A stretch of 64,000 nucleotides of DNA, taken from NCBI GenBank assembly GCA_903813345.2, contig CAIIXF020000001.1, positions 54,765,885 to 54,829,884 of the forward strand. Direction: 5' to 3'. The notes under the pieces are model-generated. The model ran no database searches. It had not been told where the DNA came from and saw only the letters and a program-made list of their open reading frames with translations. A program made the position numbers and the translations under genes. Positions 27,201-36,346 of the stretch are shown piece after piece (the first letter of the stretch is position 1; each line of letters starts with the position of its first letter). Source of the stretch: Owenia fusiformis (lineage: Eukaryota; Annelida; Polychaeta; Sabellida; Oweniidae).

Positions 27201-30200
27201 CGGAACTCTTCATTATTGATACGACGTCAGATACTGTACATCACGGCGTAAGTGTAATTGTTCATTTTACCGACAAAATGCAAAGATTTACGCGATAAAT
27301 ATGCGCAATGCTCCTCCAAGTAATTGCAAACGTTTTAATATTCGTGGAATCTTCTTAAAAACTTCAAGTTTTGTTCAGATTAATGTGCGCTTCAGTACAA
27401 TTCTATATTCAAAAAGGTTGTGTCACGATATACAGAATTAGAATCACCAGAAAGTAGACATTTCAAACCCTACCCCTTTTCTTCTTTGTCGCGCTTTTCG
27501 GCCCTGCGCTCTCGTTGTCGCACCGTCTTTCTAGACTCTTTCACAATGCCCCTTGTCATATTCAACTGATAAACACAGACGGGAAGATATTAAGGATTGT
27601 TAAATGCATTATTTGTAATATATTCTAACTCGAATATTTAGTTTTATTTATTTAAAGCAATGAATAATAAAGGAGAACATATGATACGCTAACGGCGTAA
27701 CGTCTTATTTTGTAAAGGCTTCACTTGGGGTTGCGGTGATAAAACGATGTCTATCTCAATTATATACTGGTTCAAATTAAATGAAATTAATTGTATGTAG
27801 AAAGGGGTATATTTAAAAGAACATGCTGAAACATTGGAAAGTTTTGAATGTTTATCCCTTAATTAGAAATATTTGAACTCAAAAAATGAAACGTAATTTT
27901 GTGAATTTTTCACATGGCTTCACTTCATATTTCTTTCAATTTATAAACTAAGACCCTGTTATAAAACTAAGACCCCCACGTAATAAAACTAAGACCCTGT
28001 TATAAAACTAAGACCCCCCACGTTATAAAACTAAGACCCTGTTATAAAACTAAGACCCCCACGTTATAAAACTAAGACCCTGTTATAAAACTAAGACCCC
28101 CATGTTATAAAACTAAGACCCTGTTATAAAACTAACACCCCCCACGTAATAAAACTAAGACCCTATTATAAAACAAAGACCCCCCACGTTATAAAACTAA
28201 GACCCCCCACGTTATGAAACTAAGACCCTGTTATAAAACCACGACCCCCCACGTTATAAAACTAAGACCCTGTTATAAAACTAAGACCCCCCCCACGTAA
28301 AAAAAACTAAGACCCTGTTATAAAACTAAGACCCCCACGTAATAAAACTAAGACCCTGTTATAAAACTAAGACCCCCCACGTAATAAAACTAAGACCCTG
28401 TTATAAAACTAAGACCCCCACGTAATAAAACTAAGACCCTGTTATAAAACTAACGTGGGGGGTCTTAGTTTTATAACAGGGTCTTAGACCTGTATGTTAC
28501 TGGGGAACTCGAGGGATAGAGCCGAGACTACCTTAAAATTATGTATATGTGTATGTTAGGCCATAAGAAGTAGGTTATTTGTTTTGCGTCATGGCAAAAT
28601 CCAAATCATGCAAGGGTACAAGGAAAACAAACACAAACTCAAGAAAAAACACAAACTTGTTTATGGGCATATAAAGGGATGACATGCCAATTTGCAGTGA
28701 TTACAAACACATATCTATACATCCTATACAATACATTTAAGCATAGCTATTATTCAAGGGTACAAAATAAGAAAATACACAGTGTATGCTAAAGTAATCA
28801 ATAACACTGTCAATTTTGACGCACATCAAATGATCTGCCATTTCGTCCGATTCTGATTGAATGAAATGCGATGGTACTTCCAAACCCTTGTAATTGCTAT
28901 TTGGATGTGTTTGTTTTTTCTGATTTACTCAAAATCGTGCAAGCAAGGGGACGCAAAACAGAGAATGTACTTCTTATGGCCTTACTAGGGAAAACAAGGG
29001 TCAGAGGCAAGACTACCTTATGTATATGTGTATGTTACTAGGGAAAACAAAGGTCAGTGGCAAGACTACCATATGTGTATGTTACTAGGGTAAACAAGGG
29101 CCAGAGGCAAGACTATCATGTGTAGATTCTGTATGTGAGAAGGGAACACAAGGACCAGAAGCAAGACTACCTTTTGTAGAATCTTTATGTTAGTGGGGAG
29201 AATCTGTATATTAGAAGGGAACACAAGGACCAGAAGCAAGACTACCTTTTGTAGAATCTTTATGTTAGAGGGGAGAATCTGTATATTAGAAGGGAACACA
29301 AGGACCAGAAGCAAGACTATCTTTTGTAGAATCTGTATGTTACTGGGGAACACAAGGCCCAGAGGCAAGACAACCTTGTGGCGAGCAGAGCAAGGCACGG
29401 TGACTGATTCTTATAACAGGGTCTTAGTTTCATTACGTGGGGGGTCTTAGTTTTATAACAGGGTCTTCGTTTTATTACGTGGGGGTCTTAGTTTTATAAC
29501 AGGGTCTTAGTTTTATAACGTGGGGGGTCTTAGTTTTATAACAGGGTCTTAGTTTTATAACGTGGTGGGTCTTAGTTTTATAACAGGGTCTTAGTTTTAT
29601 TACGTGGGGGGTCTTAGTTTTATAACAGGGTCTTAGTTTTATAACGTGGGGGGGCCTTAGTTTTATAACAGGGTCTTAGTTTTATTACGTGGGGGGTCTT
29701 AGTTTTATTACGTGGGGGGTCTTAGTTTTATAACAGGGTCTTAGTTTTATAACGTGGGGGGTCTTAGTTTTATAACAGGGTCTTAGTTTTATTACGTGGG
29801 GGGTCTTAGTTTTATAACAGGGTCTTAGTTTTATTACGTGAGGGGTCTTAGTTTTATAACAGGGTCTTAGTTTTATTACGTGAGGGGTCTTAGTTTTATA
29901 ACAGGGTCTTAGTTTTATTACGTGGGGGGTCTTAGTTTTATAACAGGGTCTTAGTTTTATTACGTGGGGGGTCTTAGTTTTATAACAGGGTCTTAGTTTT
30001 ATTACGTGGGGGTCTTAGTTTTATAACAGGGTCTTAGTTTTATAACGTGGGGGGTCTTAGTTTTATAACAGGGTCTTAGTTTTATAACGTGGGGGGTCTT
30101 AGTTTTATAACAGGGTCTTAGTTTTATTACGTGGGTGGGGGGTCTTAGTTTTATAACAGGGTCTTAGCTTTATAACGTGGGGGGTCTTAGTTTTATAACA

Positions 30201-33200
30201 GGGTCTTAGTTTTATTACGTGGGGGGGGTCTTAGTTTTATAACAGGGTCTTAGAGATATTGCGGTTTTAAAAGTAAGTACGCATTAAAAATGCAGTAAAA
30301 TGCCGCGATGTACAGTATCTGACGTCTATTACGATATTTATTATCACCTGGTTACCAAGACGTTCCATTGGATACATCAGGACGGACTTGATTTTCACGA
30401 TCATAGCTGCTAGAGTTAACTACTAATAGGGAAATATTGGGAAATTGTGATTCACATCTTTACTGGAAAAATGAACATGAACGGGTTTTTGATCCATTAC
30501 TCCTAAGAAATAAAAACCTTTTGTAATCGTTTTTATTATTAATTCATATAGGCCTTGGCATTAAATTGTACAGAGAAATATTCCTATGTTGGTCCTTAAT
30601 GTTGGTTGCATTTCATGATACTAATAATTATTATCTATTTGTAATTGAATCCGAACCACATGGGGCATATTTCAGTATTTATAGTATCTAGATAGCATTT
30701 ACAGCCCTCGTGATGTCGTGTCGTCTCATCATTTTGAAACGTTGATAATTTACAGTTCAGCAAATTAAAATATTATCGTATAAATACTTGTTTAGATCTC
30801 TCCTCTTCATAACATTATTGAACCACTCGTGTTGTTACCCCTAGAAAATTTTATAACATTGTTATTAACAATACGAAACTTTTAATCACGAAATGTGGTC
30901 AACGCCCAAAGAAGCTCTAGATATTTACCTGCTCACTTTAGTTATCCGTGGTCAAAGAAATTTTCTGAATATGATTAATAGAAAAGAAGCCTCGACAATG
31001 CAACGTTTGCGGTTCTTTTTAACATTCTATCGGTCAAAAGAATAGGAAAGTGTGCTAGACGTTGCTGCATTGTGTGTTACATTCATATTTTTACTCGCGC
31101 AGAATATCAAGGTGTATCAAGAAAACGTAACAAATAGATTGTAAAACCACAAAACCAGAGATGACTTCATTGGTTACATTCAATGTACCATGAAGCCACA
31201 TCATTCCCCTCTTCAATGAATGTCATATATTTACATGGGCAAGGGTCATGGTTGGTAGAATAATCATTGTTTTCACACAGTGGACCAAAATCAGTTTGGG
31301 ACCATGTTTAAAAAGAGTGCATGGGCCTGGTATGACATGATACATGTGATATGTGATTTATTCACATGGGGTCAGGGTTGGCTGAATCCATCAACTGGTA
31401 TTTGAGTTCTAAAACATTTTTTTTACGATATTGGCGGCCATTTTGAATGAGCAGCCATAGTAAAATGGCTCATGGAGCAGAGGTTCTTCTCCCATAAAAT
31501 ATTAGACTAGCCTAACATTTGGACCAAATTCCATTATTTTGTTCCATAAATGGTTTATAAAGAGTACATTTTTTTAAATCAGAGACCATCTTGAAAATGT
31601 ATTTCTAAGCTGGATAAGGCATCAGCATATGAAACCAATTCCGTCGAGTGATATTTGAGTTATCAAAGGTTGCATTTTTTACAAAACATGGCGGCCATTT
31701 TGAATTGAGCGGTTATTTTGAAAATTCCTTCTCGAGCAGAAGTCCTGTACATGTGCACATTTAAGCGTATGAATGTTGAATCAAATCCGTCAACTTGTAT
31801 TCGAGTTATCGTCTGGACAAACAAACGAACTGACGGACGAAAGCACGAATTTCGTTCGACGGGACTAGGAAAATATTTTCTTCGTAATGATCAGCTACTA
31901 CAATGAATAATTGATATGTAATTATGTACTTTTAAATGGATAGACAAAGCTAAAATAGAAACAACGTAGGTTTAAAATAGTGCATAAAACACACTTTCGA
32001 CATTTCAGCAATTCAACTAATGATTATAAAGAAACATAATACTACGCGGTTTTAGTTGGTGGCCTGTAATGTAACAAACGCTTAAAATAAACAAGAAAAC
32101 AGCAACGCCACGGAGCAGCAAAGCCCATCGAACAAACATGTTTTGATAATTAGCGACCATACTGAAAATGGTTTCTTGGACGAGCTCCTTTGTCCTTAGG
32201 TATCAGCACATAGAATTTGAACCAAAAATCCGTTCATTGGTATTTCAAAGACTATGTTTTTCTTACAAAAATGGCAGCGATTTTTGAAATTGAACGCTCT
32301 CTCCAAAAAACTTCTCCATCACTGTCCAACCCAAACGCTCTTACTTGAACGACGGAACTCTTCGGTTTAATAAAGAAAATATTATAACGACCCTTAATTG
32401 GGCACGTCCGTCGGGGAGCGTACCAAGCCAGATACTAGACTCGAAAGAAAGTGTGCTATATTCAATGCCCCGTGCGGGAATCGAACCCAGGATCTTCCGC
32501 TCTCGAGTCACTACCGATATTTCCTCCACTTGCTCATCATAATCCAAGAATTGATGTGTTTTCAGGAACTGCGATTGTCATGCTGGAGAAAGTTGTGTAC
32601 TGCGAGAAGATTTAGTAAGACCATCTGAAACCATGGTGAAATTCCAACATAGGTGCATGAAAGTCTAACCGATCATGAAACTCTGAAAACATAGCAGTGG
32701 CGGAGAGTTTGAACTACTAGTATCAGATGAATTTCAAAAAATGTGATGTTATCAAATATGAATAATTTACAAATATTGTATTCGGAGATGCAATTGGAAA
32801 ATAAAATATGTTCTTCTTTCACTATAGAGTATACATTGAATATAGCCCTATGTCTCATTTTTTAAATTCATAACAAAATAAATCGACGAATGCTACAATG
32901 TTCGTAAATTACAGTCATAAAAAGTAACAAAAGCAAACACTTGAAAATCAAGATCTTTCAAAGTTTTACAGTATACCCCTACAGATGTATTTACACTGGA
33001 CGGTGCACATTTAAAAATGAGATGCATCTTCTAAGCAATTTCTGCTAGAAAAGTCAACAATTTTGAACCAATACGCTTGTATGATATGAGATCTATCAAA
33101 AAGGCGCAACGTCACTAACGTGCAAAAGACAATGTCTTTGCTATAAATCAAGCAACAATGATCTGCACAACCGGTAATAAATACTTAAAATTGACGGGAA

Positions 33201-34225
33201 ATAATCGAAAATACTCAAAATTGAACGGAGAAAGGTTGAGTCGAAAAAAATTACAAGAATTAGTACGGTGAATTTGAAAAATGAACTCGGTAACTAAAGA
33301 AACTACATGTTATACCTCTAGAGAGTAGAAAATGGGGACATTTGGAGTTATATGAGAAATAATGATCTTATGATGTCTCATAGACACTTCACTCCCCCTC
33401 CGATCAAATTTGATTATTTTCGATTATTTCCTATATAACGTATGTTTATGCAACTTATGTTGAAAAGCCAGTAATGACATTTATTTTGTGATGGCAACGT
33501 CACTTACAAGTACTAGTATTTCAAGTTGTGTATATACCCCCTTGCTTGATTTATAGCAAAAATGACTTGTGCACGTTGGTGGCGTATACACTAACCCATT
33601 CTGATAATGTACTCAGGCTTCGACTTCGTGCATTATGTGTATGGGTTACTATTTCTAGTAGTACATACACTCTAATTTTATATTTCCAATAGAGAAAGAT
33701 ACATGATTCTTTATTCCTCAAGTAGAACATCGGGCGCAAGTTCGAGACAGTGAACGAAAACGTACACTGTAAGTCTATCAAACCGGAAAAGTAAGCAATC
33801 TCTAATAGGCTACGATATTAATAATTAAAAGGAAATGCATTCATTCCTTTCAGTTAGCCTAAAAAATGTATGGCATCTGATGCTTTCTGACATGTTATGT
33901 TCGAAAAAATCCGTTACTATAAGACTACATGTTAACTGCACATAAAACTAATTTGTTTATAGTTATACCAAACGTTATTTTCTAAATATATCTAAACATG
34001 AATGTATTTTGGTTGAACTGGGGTCCTTTGATTGTTATTTTAACCACATTATACAGATTGAAGCCTGGATTGAAGCTTGATCAAGAATTACAAAAAGCAA
34101 TCAAGATGATGGAAAATCTAAACAAGGCATTAACCTGCAAAATGTCATCACCACCTACCATTTGCTATAAACGCCAACCGCCGAACACAAAAAAAAGTGG
34201 GAGAATTGATGGTGGTGACATATAA
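15130..34225 (+). CDS. Small secreted cysteine-rich protein, three exons
   Basis: Exons 15130-15231, 27022-27131 and 34057-34225 join in phase (0, then 2) into 126 residues. Residues 1-28 form a signal peptide: a basic start (DLRLSK), a hydrophobic core (ISIVVFLAVVAM) and likely cleavage after AQG. The mature part has six cysteines, four in exon 2 (YCGDDMACRWTVC, then KLNC) and two in exon 3 (LTC, TIC), separated by a probable amphipathic helix (LDQELQKAIKMMENLNKAL). The even Cys count suggests three disulfides. The C-terminus is basic (YKRQPPNTKK). I do not recognise a family; a toxin-like, hormone-like or antimicrobial role cannot be told apart. Introns of 11.8 and 6.9 kb are full of transposons. 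An alternative 3' exon may exist at 35738. Confidence 0.65.
16709..17626. mobile_element. Mariner-like MITE with TA flanks
   Basis: 918 bp, left end CAGGGTGTCCACAAAAAAGT, right end its near-inverse (TTTTTGTGGACGCCCTG), each flanked by TA. Inverted similarity continues for about 165 bp (CATTATGTAACTGTCATG and its inverse near 16830 and 17490). There is no intact transposase. The interior contains mildly coding-like fragments but nothing recognisable. It lies in intron 1 of the secreted-protein gene, 230 bp before the LTR element. Confidence 0.7.
17860..20213 (-). repeat. 3' LTR (element orientation)
   Basis: Begins (minus strand) TGTGGGAATTTTTAATTCCC directly after the polypurine tract and ends GGCGCGACA. 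It contains internal short repeats built on GGAGTAATCACTCGGAGC near 19000-19500 and two near-copies of a segment around 18340-18420 and 18540-18620. The first 28 bases form an AT-rich imperfect palindrome. Confidence 0.9.
20214..20223 (-). promoter_or_regulatory. Polypurine tract
   Basis: Minus strand TAGGGGGGAG immediately precedes the 3' LTR, the position where plus-strand DNA synthesis primes in LTR elements. Confidence 0.8.
20473..23787 (-). CDS. gag: Gag-protease polyprotein (1,104 residues)
   Basis: Single uninterrupted frame starting 36 nt inside the 5' LTR. Residues about 1-480 are Gln/Glu/Pro/Arg-rich with a coiled-coil-like stretch (LERQLDSTQSQVMAIQ). About 495-660 is a Retrotrans_gag-type capsid (TQLFDGKTPWLDYKAHFQNC, LRGDAQQLVQEL, LEALTKRFGPG). 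Two CCHC zinc knuckles follow near 720-750 (CRRCGEEGHIVRRC and CFNCLEPGHLSIDC, both CX2CX4HX4C). Then comes a retropepsin near 780-880 with the active-site motif VDTGS and the ILGTDYL motif. The last 220 residues are Arg/Lys/Ser-rich and unrecognised. Gag packages the RNA and protease would process it. Unusually, no pol follows. An overlapping minus-strand frame at 22362-22715 is a shadow. Confidence 0.9.
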   Translation of the reverse strand: MAEMSQKLERTPEIRGQENSKLTEMMMTGSQGKREQEEAVRTTPPVDKFQLESTVLFKGDGLAPYVHAGDDTIPLDPDDPRAERTPERRFQQLPTERQMRMHPGLEGTTGYWSSTQLQRDVRTPPGLGREFGEGARLRHRGQYPLTSTLIPERQKDEQILLERQLDSTQSQVMAIQGSLGTLRSDVGRRLQVQSEEMVSLHVELGKLANVVNQGQEEAKKSREGMEAFLKEMNATLGQMSQAPPPVSRMVNPSRVEMVGDPRSALLTQPERSPREMFNRAGMPPYSPRFHLEPDVQIQQPRWSQGEEPRLLPEATMLLEPNRVFLKSNGDHIIDESGYKQRMPAPEDDPHSMTRWSQDVDLQRDRSALPPETRGHEAPQLTRLDPNQLPRMSGEEPFTGRWNQSGARLPPEPNVKAEPEKLNVSNTHRRATTGGLQQEPTTSHRVEVPPESLGAHPTAEERRAESSNSNHEQAMVKLAEKAMDMCGKALESAQQGRKTKIKPTQLFDGKTPWLDYKAHFQNCIESNRWNDEEKRQNLTNQLRGDAQQLVQELEEGHTYGDLLEALTKRFGPGDKASMYEAELNTRVRKPKESLQSLGQSIRRLAALAYPEMPRPSQDRLARRSFEKAITDDDVRAAVHRRAPKSLDEAIEEAQKEEAYQESECIRRGLKPKQLDHHISLVTSDPVEERLLKMMEDMKTEMKEMNEALQLFKEQRELRAPRCITCRRCGEEGHIVRRCPLVTCFNCLEPGHLSIDCPKPKKSRDAPGIHPVCFLDVRGRAVVDPERAESAQKVEADVEICGAHVKCLVDTGSVVSLMSLHSFNRINYRKRPQLKPAKDVLVRADGSPIAVYGLCSMEMKLDGRKTPLEIVVAEISQDGILGTDYLLASKAVINYGSLQMSFNESNSEGIQSCSSSQQEKPKEPRTFITATHKRRKRQRRERKKKELPKNPDELGDTVWLQNSRSSKVDSLEVKSRHASKRPDVGSEEPRALVDSRERPTLVLLEKGRSSRGARRSNGSELTREKRAYKPRGSTSEQPEESLYYRVRQRYQRRQPACVVRDKMNWREVDSPLKFEHAEAGRTEESWKLIPVCARGAKTEEAKRLPP
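23805..23821 (-). promoter_or_regulatory. Primer-binding site, tRNA-Leu
   Basis: Minus strand TGGTGGCAGCGGTGGGA, one base inside the 5' LTR, is complementary over 17 nt to the 3' end (including CCA) of animal tRNA-Leu of the AAG/UAG type as I recall it. It would prime minus-strand synthesis. Confidence 0.8.
23823..26176 (-). repeat. 5' LTR (element orientation)
   Basis: Same length as the 3' LTR, and every short reading frame inside it has an identical counterpart 5,963 bp to the left. It should contain the promoter and start of the genomic RNA; I did not identify a convincing TATA box. Confidence 0.9.
27022..27131 (+). CDS. Secreted-protein gene, exon 2
   Basis: Acceptor TTTATTTCAG and donor GTAAGT; 110 nt, phase 0 in and phase 2 out. 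It carries four cysteines and two tryptophans (CRWTVCRWHSNPNSKLNC). Confidence 0.7.
27941..28488. repeat. Satellite array, left arm
   Basis: About 26 copies of a roughly 20-bp unit alternating TTATAAAACTAAGACCCTG and TTATAAAACTAAGACCCCCC with ACGT linkers (composite period about 41 bp). The last unit flips orientation at about 28455, making a local hairpin. Confidence 0.9.
28559..28981. mobile_element. PIF/Harbinger-like MITE
   Basis: 423 bp with inverted ends GGCCATAAGAAGTA and inverse, similarity about 32 bp (ending GTTTTGCGTC). It is flanked by TTA on both sides (28556-28558 and 28982-28984). Neighbouring tandem units read GTATGTTACTAGGGAAAAC without the insert, so the empty site is visible. 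A 3-bp TTA duplication and GG-starting ends suggest PIF/Harbinger. Confidence 0.75.
28985..29395. repeat. Tandem repeat in the fold-back centre
   Basis: Diverged units of about 43 bp (GTATGTTACTAGGGAAAACA, then AGGGTCAGAGGCAAGACTAC) grade into a 75-bp higher-order unit (GGGAACACAAGGACCAGAAG, AGAATCTTTATGTTAG) repeated near 29100-29340. An earlier copy lies before the MITE at about 28490-28558. Open frames across it are by-products of the repeat. Confidence 0.75.
29411..30253. repeat. Satellite array, right arm (inverted)
   Basis: About 840 bp of the reverse-complement unit (GGTCTTAGTTTTATAACAGG, CGTGGGGGGTCTTAG). It is longer than the left arm, with small variations in the G run. The two arms could form a hairpin several hundred bases long. 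Confidence 0.9.
31380..32300. repeat. Diverged tandem-like repeat
   Basis: A motif close to AATCCGTCAACTTGTATT(C/T)GAGTTAT recurs at about 31390, 31640, 31785 and 32230. At three of these places it is followed by a GGCGGCCATTTTGAA-like stretch. The spacing (about 150-450 bp) and divergence suggest an old repeat family rather than a gene. Confidence 0.45.
32345..32545 (-). mobile_element. tRNA-derived SINE
   Basis: The minus strand carries a perfect RNA polymerase III B box (GGTTCGATTCC, within GATCCTGGGTTCGATTCCCG, about 32470-32490) and an A-box-like GATGAGCAAGTGG about 50 bases upstream. The head does not fold as a complete functional tRNA with an obvious anticodon arm, and an unrelated body follows. 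Confidence 0.5.
33108..33590. mobile_element. Fold-back MITE
   Basis: Ends share CGTGCAAAAG/CTATAAATCAAGCAA in inverted orientation (33113-33160 and 33540-33585). An inner pair (AATAATCGAAAAT and its inverse) sits near 33200 and 33410. No coding capacity; a clear target duplication was not found. Confidence 0.5.
34057..34225 (+). CDS. Secreted-protein gene, exon 3
   Basis: Acceptor TTATACAG, phase 2 in, 56 codons to TAA at 34223-34225. Predicted helix followed by two cysteines and a basic tail. A GT inside the tail (GGTG/GTGACA, about 34215) could act as a donor to the exon at 35738 and would replace the last three residues. Confidence 0.6.
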
Positions 34226-34654
34226 AATGAATCTGTTATCGAACAACTCTCTGGAAACTCGATCCTATTTCAGGAATAGGCCTACTTAGAAAAATAGCTT
34301 AATGTTAGGTAACGAGAGGAATTTGAAGCGAATCTTGCGAACAAAATGGGCTAAGTAAGGCATGCGAGGCTCTGGAAGACTCAATTGCTTCAACAAAACT
34401 TAATGGATTTTTTTTTCAAATATATTAAAATAGTGGGAATCGAAGTCCAATGGTTGGACTATATATTTGTAGAGTGTCCCCATCCCTGAACATGCTGGAA
34501 AATGACTGATTTCGTTGATCTATTGCGAATACGTTTATTTTGCACACAAGACACAGGGTGAATAACATCGCACCTTGAATTTCAAAGTACATACATTTCG
34601 TAATTCATGTCATTATAGCTAATTTGATTAGCATTGCTTTACAACATGTACAAT

Positions 34655-35330
34655 ATACACTATTGCGGTATCACACCGGAACACCTCGACAACGGTTAAG
34701 TCAGATACCGTTGTCACAAATGGCGGACTTACTATAATCGTGATTCCCAACTCGTTAATCACTTGGTTCTTATTTCATGGGACATTATCGTGTTAAGCTC
34801 TTGTTTTGAGGTGTTATATGAAATCCCAATTTCGATCAAATGAGGTCGTGAATATCGTCACAATATCGTAACATACCGTTTTCCATATTGGCAATGACAA
34901 CGGAATCTGAATTTCTAATATTAACCGCACATGATAATATGTGACTATGTGACTATGGTGCATGCATTGCGATAGAACATAGGAGAAATGACAACGAGAA
35001 CTAGACACATAACCGTGATCTTTTTAAATATATTTATGTTCATGCCGTTATCATCCCGATTTTACGGCAGTAATCCGTAGTCTAGTGTCATATTTTTATT
35101 GGTAAAATTAAAGGCCTTATTTCGAAGGTAGGACATATTTAACTATATGACCAGCAAGTAGAAAGACACTTTGAGGGATTGCTGTATCAAAGGAATCTAA
35201 TCTAGGCTCTATCAAACATGCGCTTAATGAAAGTCGAAGCGAATACGAACCCATGGCCACCATTTGTGACAACGGTAGCTGACTTAACCGTTGTCAGGGT
35301 GTTCTGCTGTGATAATAGCGCCAATGTGTA
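34655..35330. mobile_element. Inverted-repeat element (MITE)
   Basis: Ends carry GACAACGGTTAAGTCAG..ACCGTTGTCACAAATGG in inverted orientation (34688-34728 and 35258-35298). Looser similarity extends outward to about 34655 and 35330. No open frame. It sits between exon 3 and the candidate alternative exon of the secreted-protein gene. Confidence 0.6.
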
Positions 35331-35737
35331 ATGAAAATACTCAAAGACATAGTCCTACATATAGTGTACCGATGTGGTGCTCTTGTTATATGAGACCAAG
35401 CCAAACAAAGTATTTTTGTTCGATTTGAATACAGATTACACGACACTGACAAACGTGATAAATCGGCTTTTACTTGCATTTTTATTGGTTTATATTTATC
35501 AGATATCTCAATTTCCCTTTCAAAAAATAAACTTCAAGATTATTCTCACACGTCTTCAAAAGATTGCTGATATAAATTTAAACACTCTGTCCCTTTTAAT
35601 TCATATAAGTCTAATTGTAATGCCGTATAGACTATTAATTTATCAAATCATACAATTTACTAGATAGCAACTATGTGATATTAATGTATTCACTTATCTT
35701 CCAAATGATTTACAATACCAATTATCATTTATTTCAG

Positions 35738-35990
35738 CACGTGGTATAAAGAAAAGATTCCACTACCCTGCGCACGGGGTCTAGTTATAAATTTCTGACG
35801 ACGGAGCTCTCTTTAAGAGGCGAAGTCGAACGGATGCAAAGGCTAATATTCCACAGCATCATCCATGAAAGCGATGCTTGATTTGTTATGTTTTGTCGAT
35901 GGATTTTAGAAATAATATCTGAACAGTGCGACTATTTATAATCAATGGCATTTTTCAATATGCAATAAAGTTCCAGGAATAAATTTCTGT
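35738..35990 (+). CDS. Candidate alternative last exon and poly(A) site
   Basis: A strong acceptor (CATTTATTTCAG) precedes a short exon ending in AATAAA signals at 35964-35969 and 35978-35983. Two joins keep the frame. From exon 2 it adds TWYKEKIPLPCARGLVINF, stop at 35796-35798. From the internal donor in exon 3 it adds ARGIKKRFHYPAHGV, stop at 35782-35784. Otherwise it is a 3' untranslated exon. Exon 2 to this exon would leave an odd Cys number, which favours the second or third option. Confidence 0.4.
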
Positions 35991-36346
35991 ATACCACAAA
36001 TGCCTCTAGTATATCATTGCTTGATCCTGCCATGACCGTAATCTTAATTGATATGGACTACCAATGTGGTGTTTCGAGAAATATTATTAGTGAATGTTCC
36101 AATAAAACTCCTTTGAGGCCTACAAATTAACATACACGACGTAGACATTGATATACATGTAGACTCGAGTCGAACGCCCCGAACCCCCCTGGCTAGGGAC
36201 CTGTTACTGCTGTGTCAATATGAAGTAAGATCAAATAGCGATGGCATTACATAAAAGGCATGACATTATACAACACTTGGAGTGTTATGATGTCATGTAT
36301 CATATGAATTAAAGGTAATTAATTATTTTGAATCTCGAATTGTCTC
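35991..36346. other. Spacer between two convergent 3' ends
   Basis: About 360 bp separates the plus-strand poly(A) site and the minus-strand receptor stop codon. I see no canonical AATAAA on the minus strand here, so the receptor 3' UTR may run further and overlap the neighbour. Confidence 0.4.

Larger units (their letters stand above)
27223..30326. mobile_element. Fold-back element with satellite arms
   Basis: A 3.1 kb structure bounded by a 26-bp inverted repeat (GACGTCAGATACTGTACATC core; 27223-27248 and 30301-30326, 24 of 26 matching). Inside are two oppositely oriented arrays of the same roughly 20-bp unit (left 27941-28488, right 29411-30253). Between the arms lie a different tandem repeat and a small inserted MITE. 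No transposase is visible. The layout resembles fold-back transposons, whose long inverted repeats are made of tandem subrepeats. It lies in intron 2 of the secreted-protein gene. Confidence 0.6.

Noticed and set aside
29066-29450. Frames of about 90-110 codons with repeated ILEGNTRTRSK/VFPSNIQIL
   Set aside because: By-products of the 75-bp tandem repeat, open on both strands.
27941-30253. CRISPR-like array
   Set aside because: No unique spacers; simple alternating 20-bp satellite in a eukaryotic intron.
32460-32500. Functional tRNA gene
   Set aside because: B box is perfect but the rest does not fold into a convincing cloverleaf; better explained as a SINE head.
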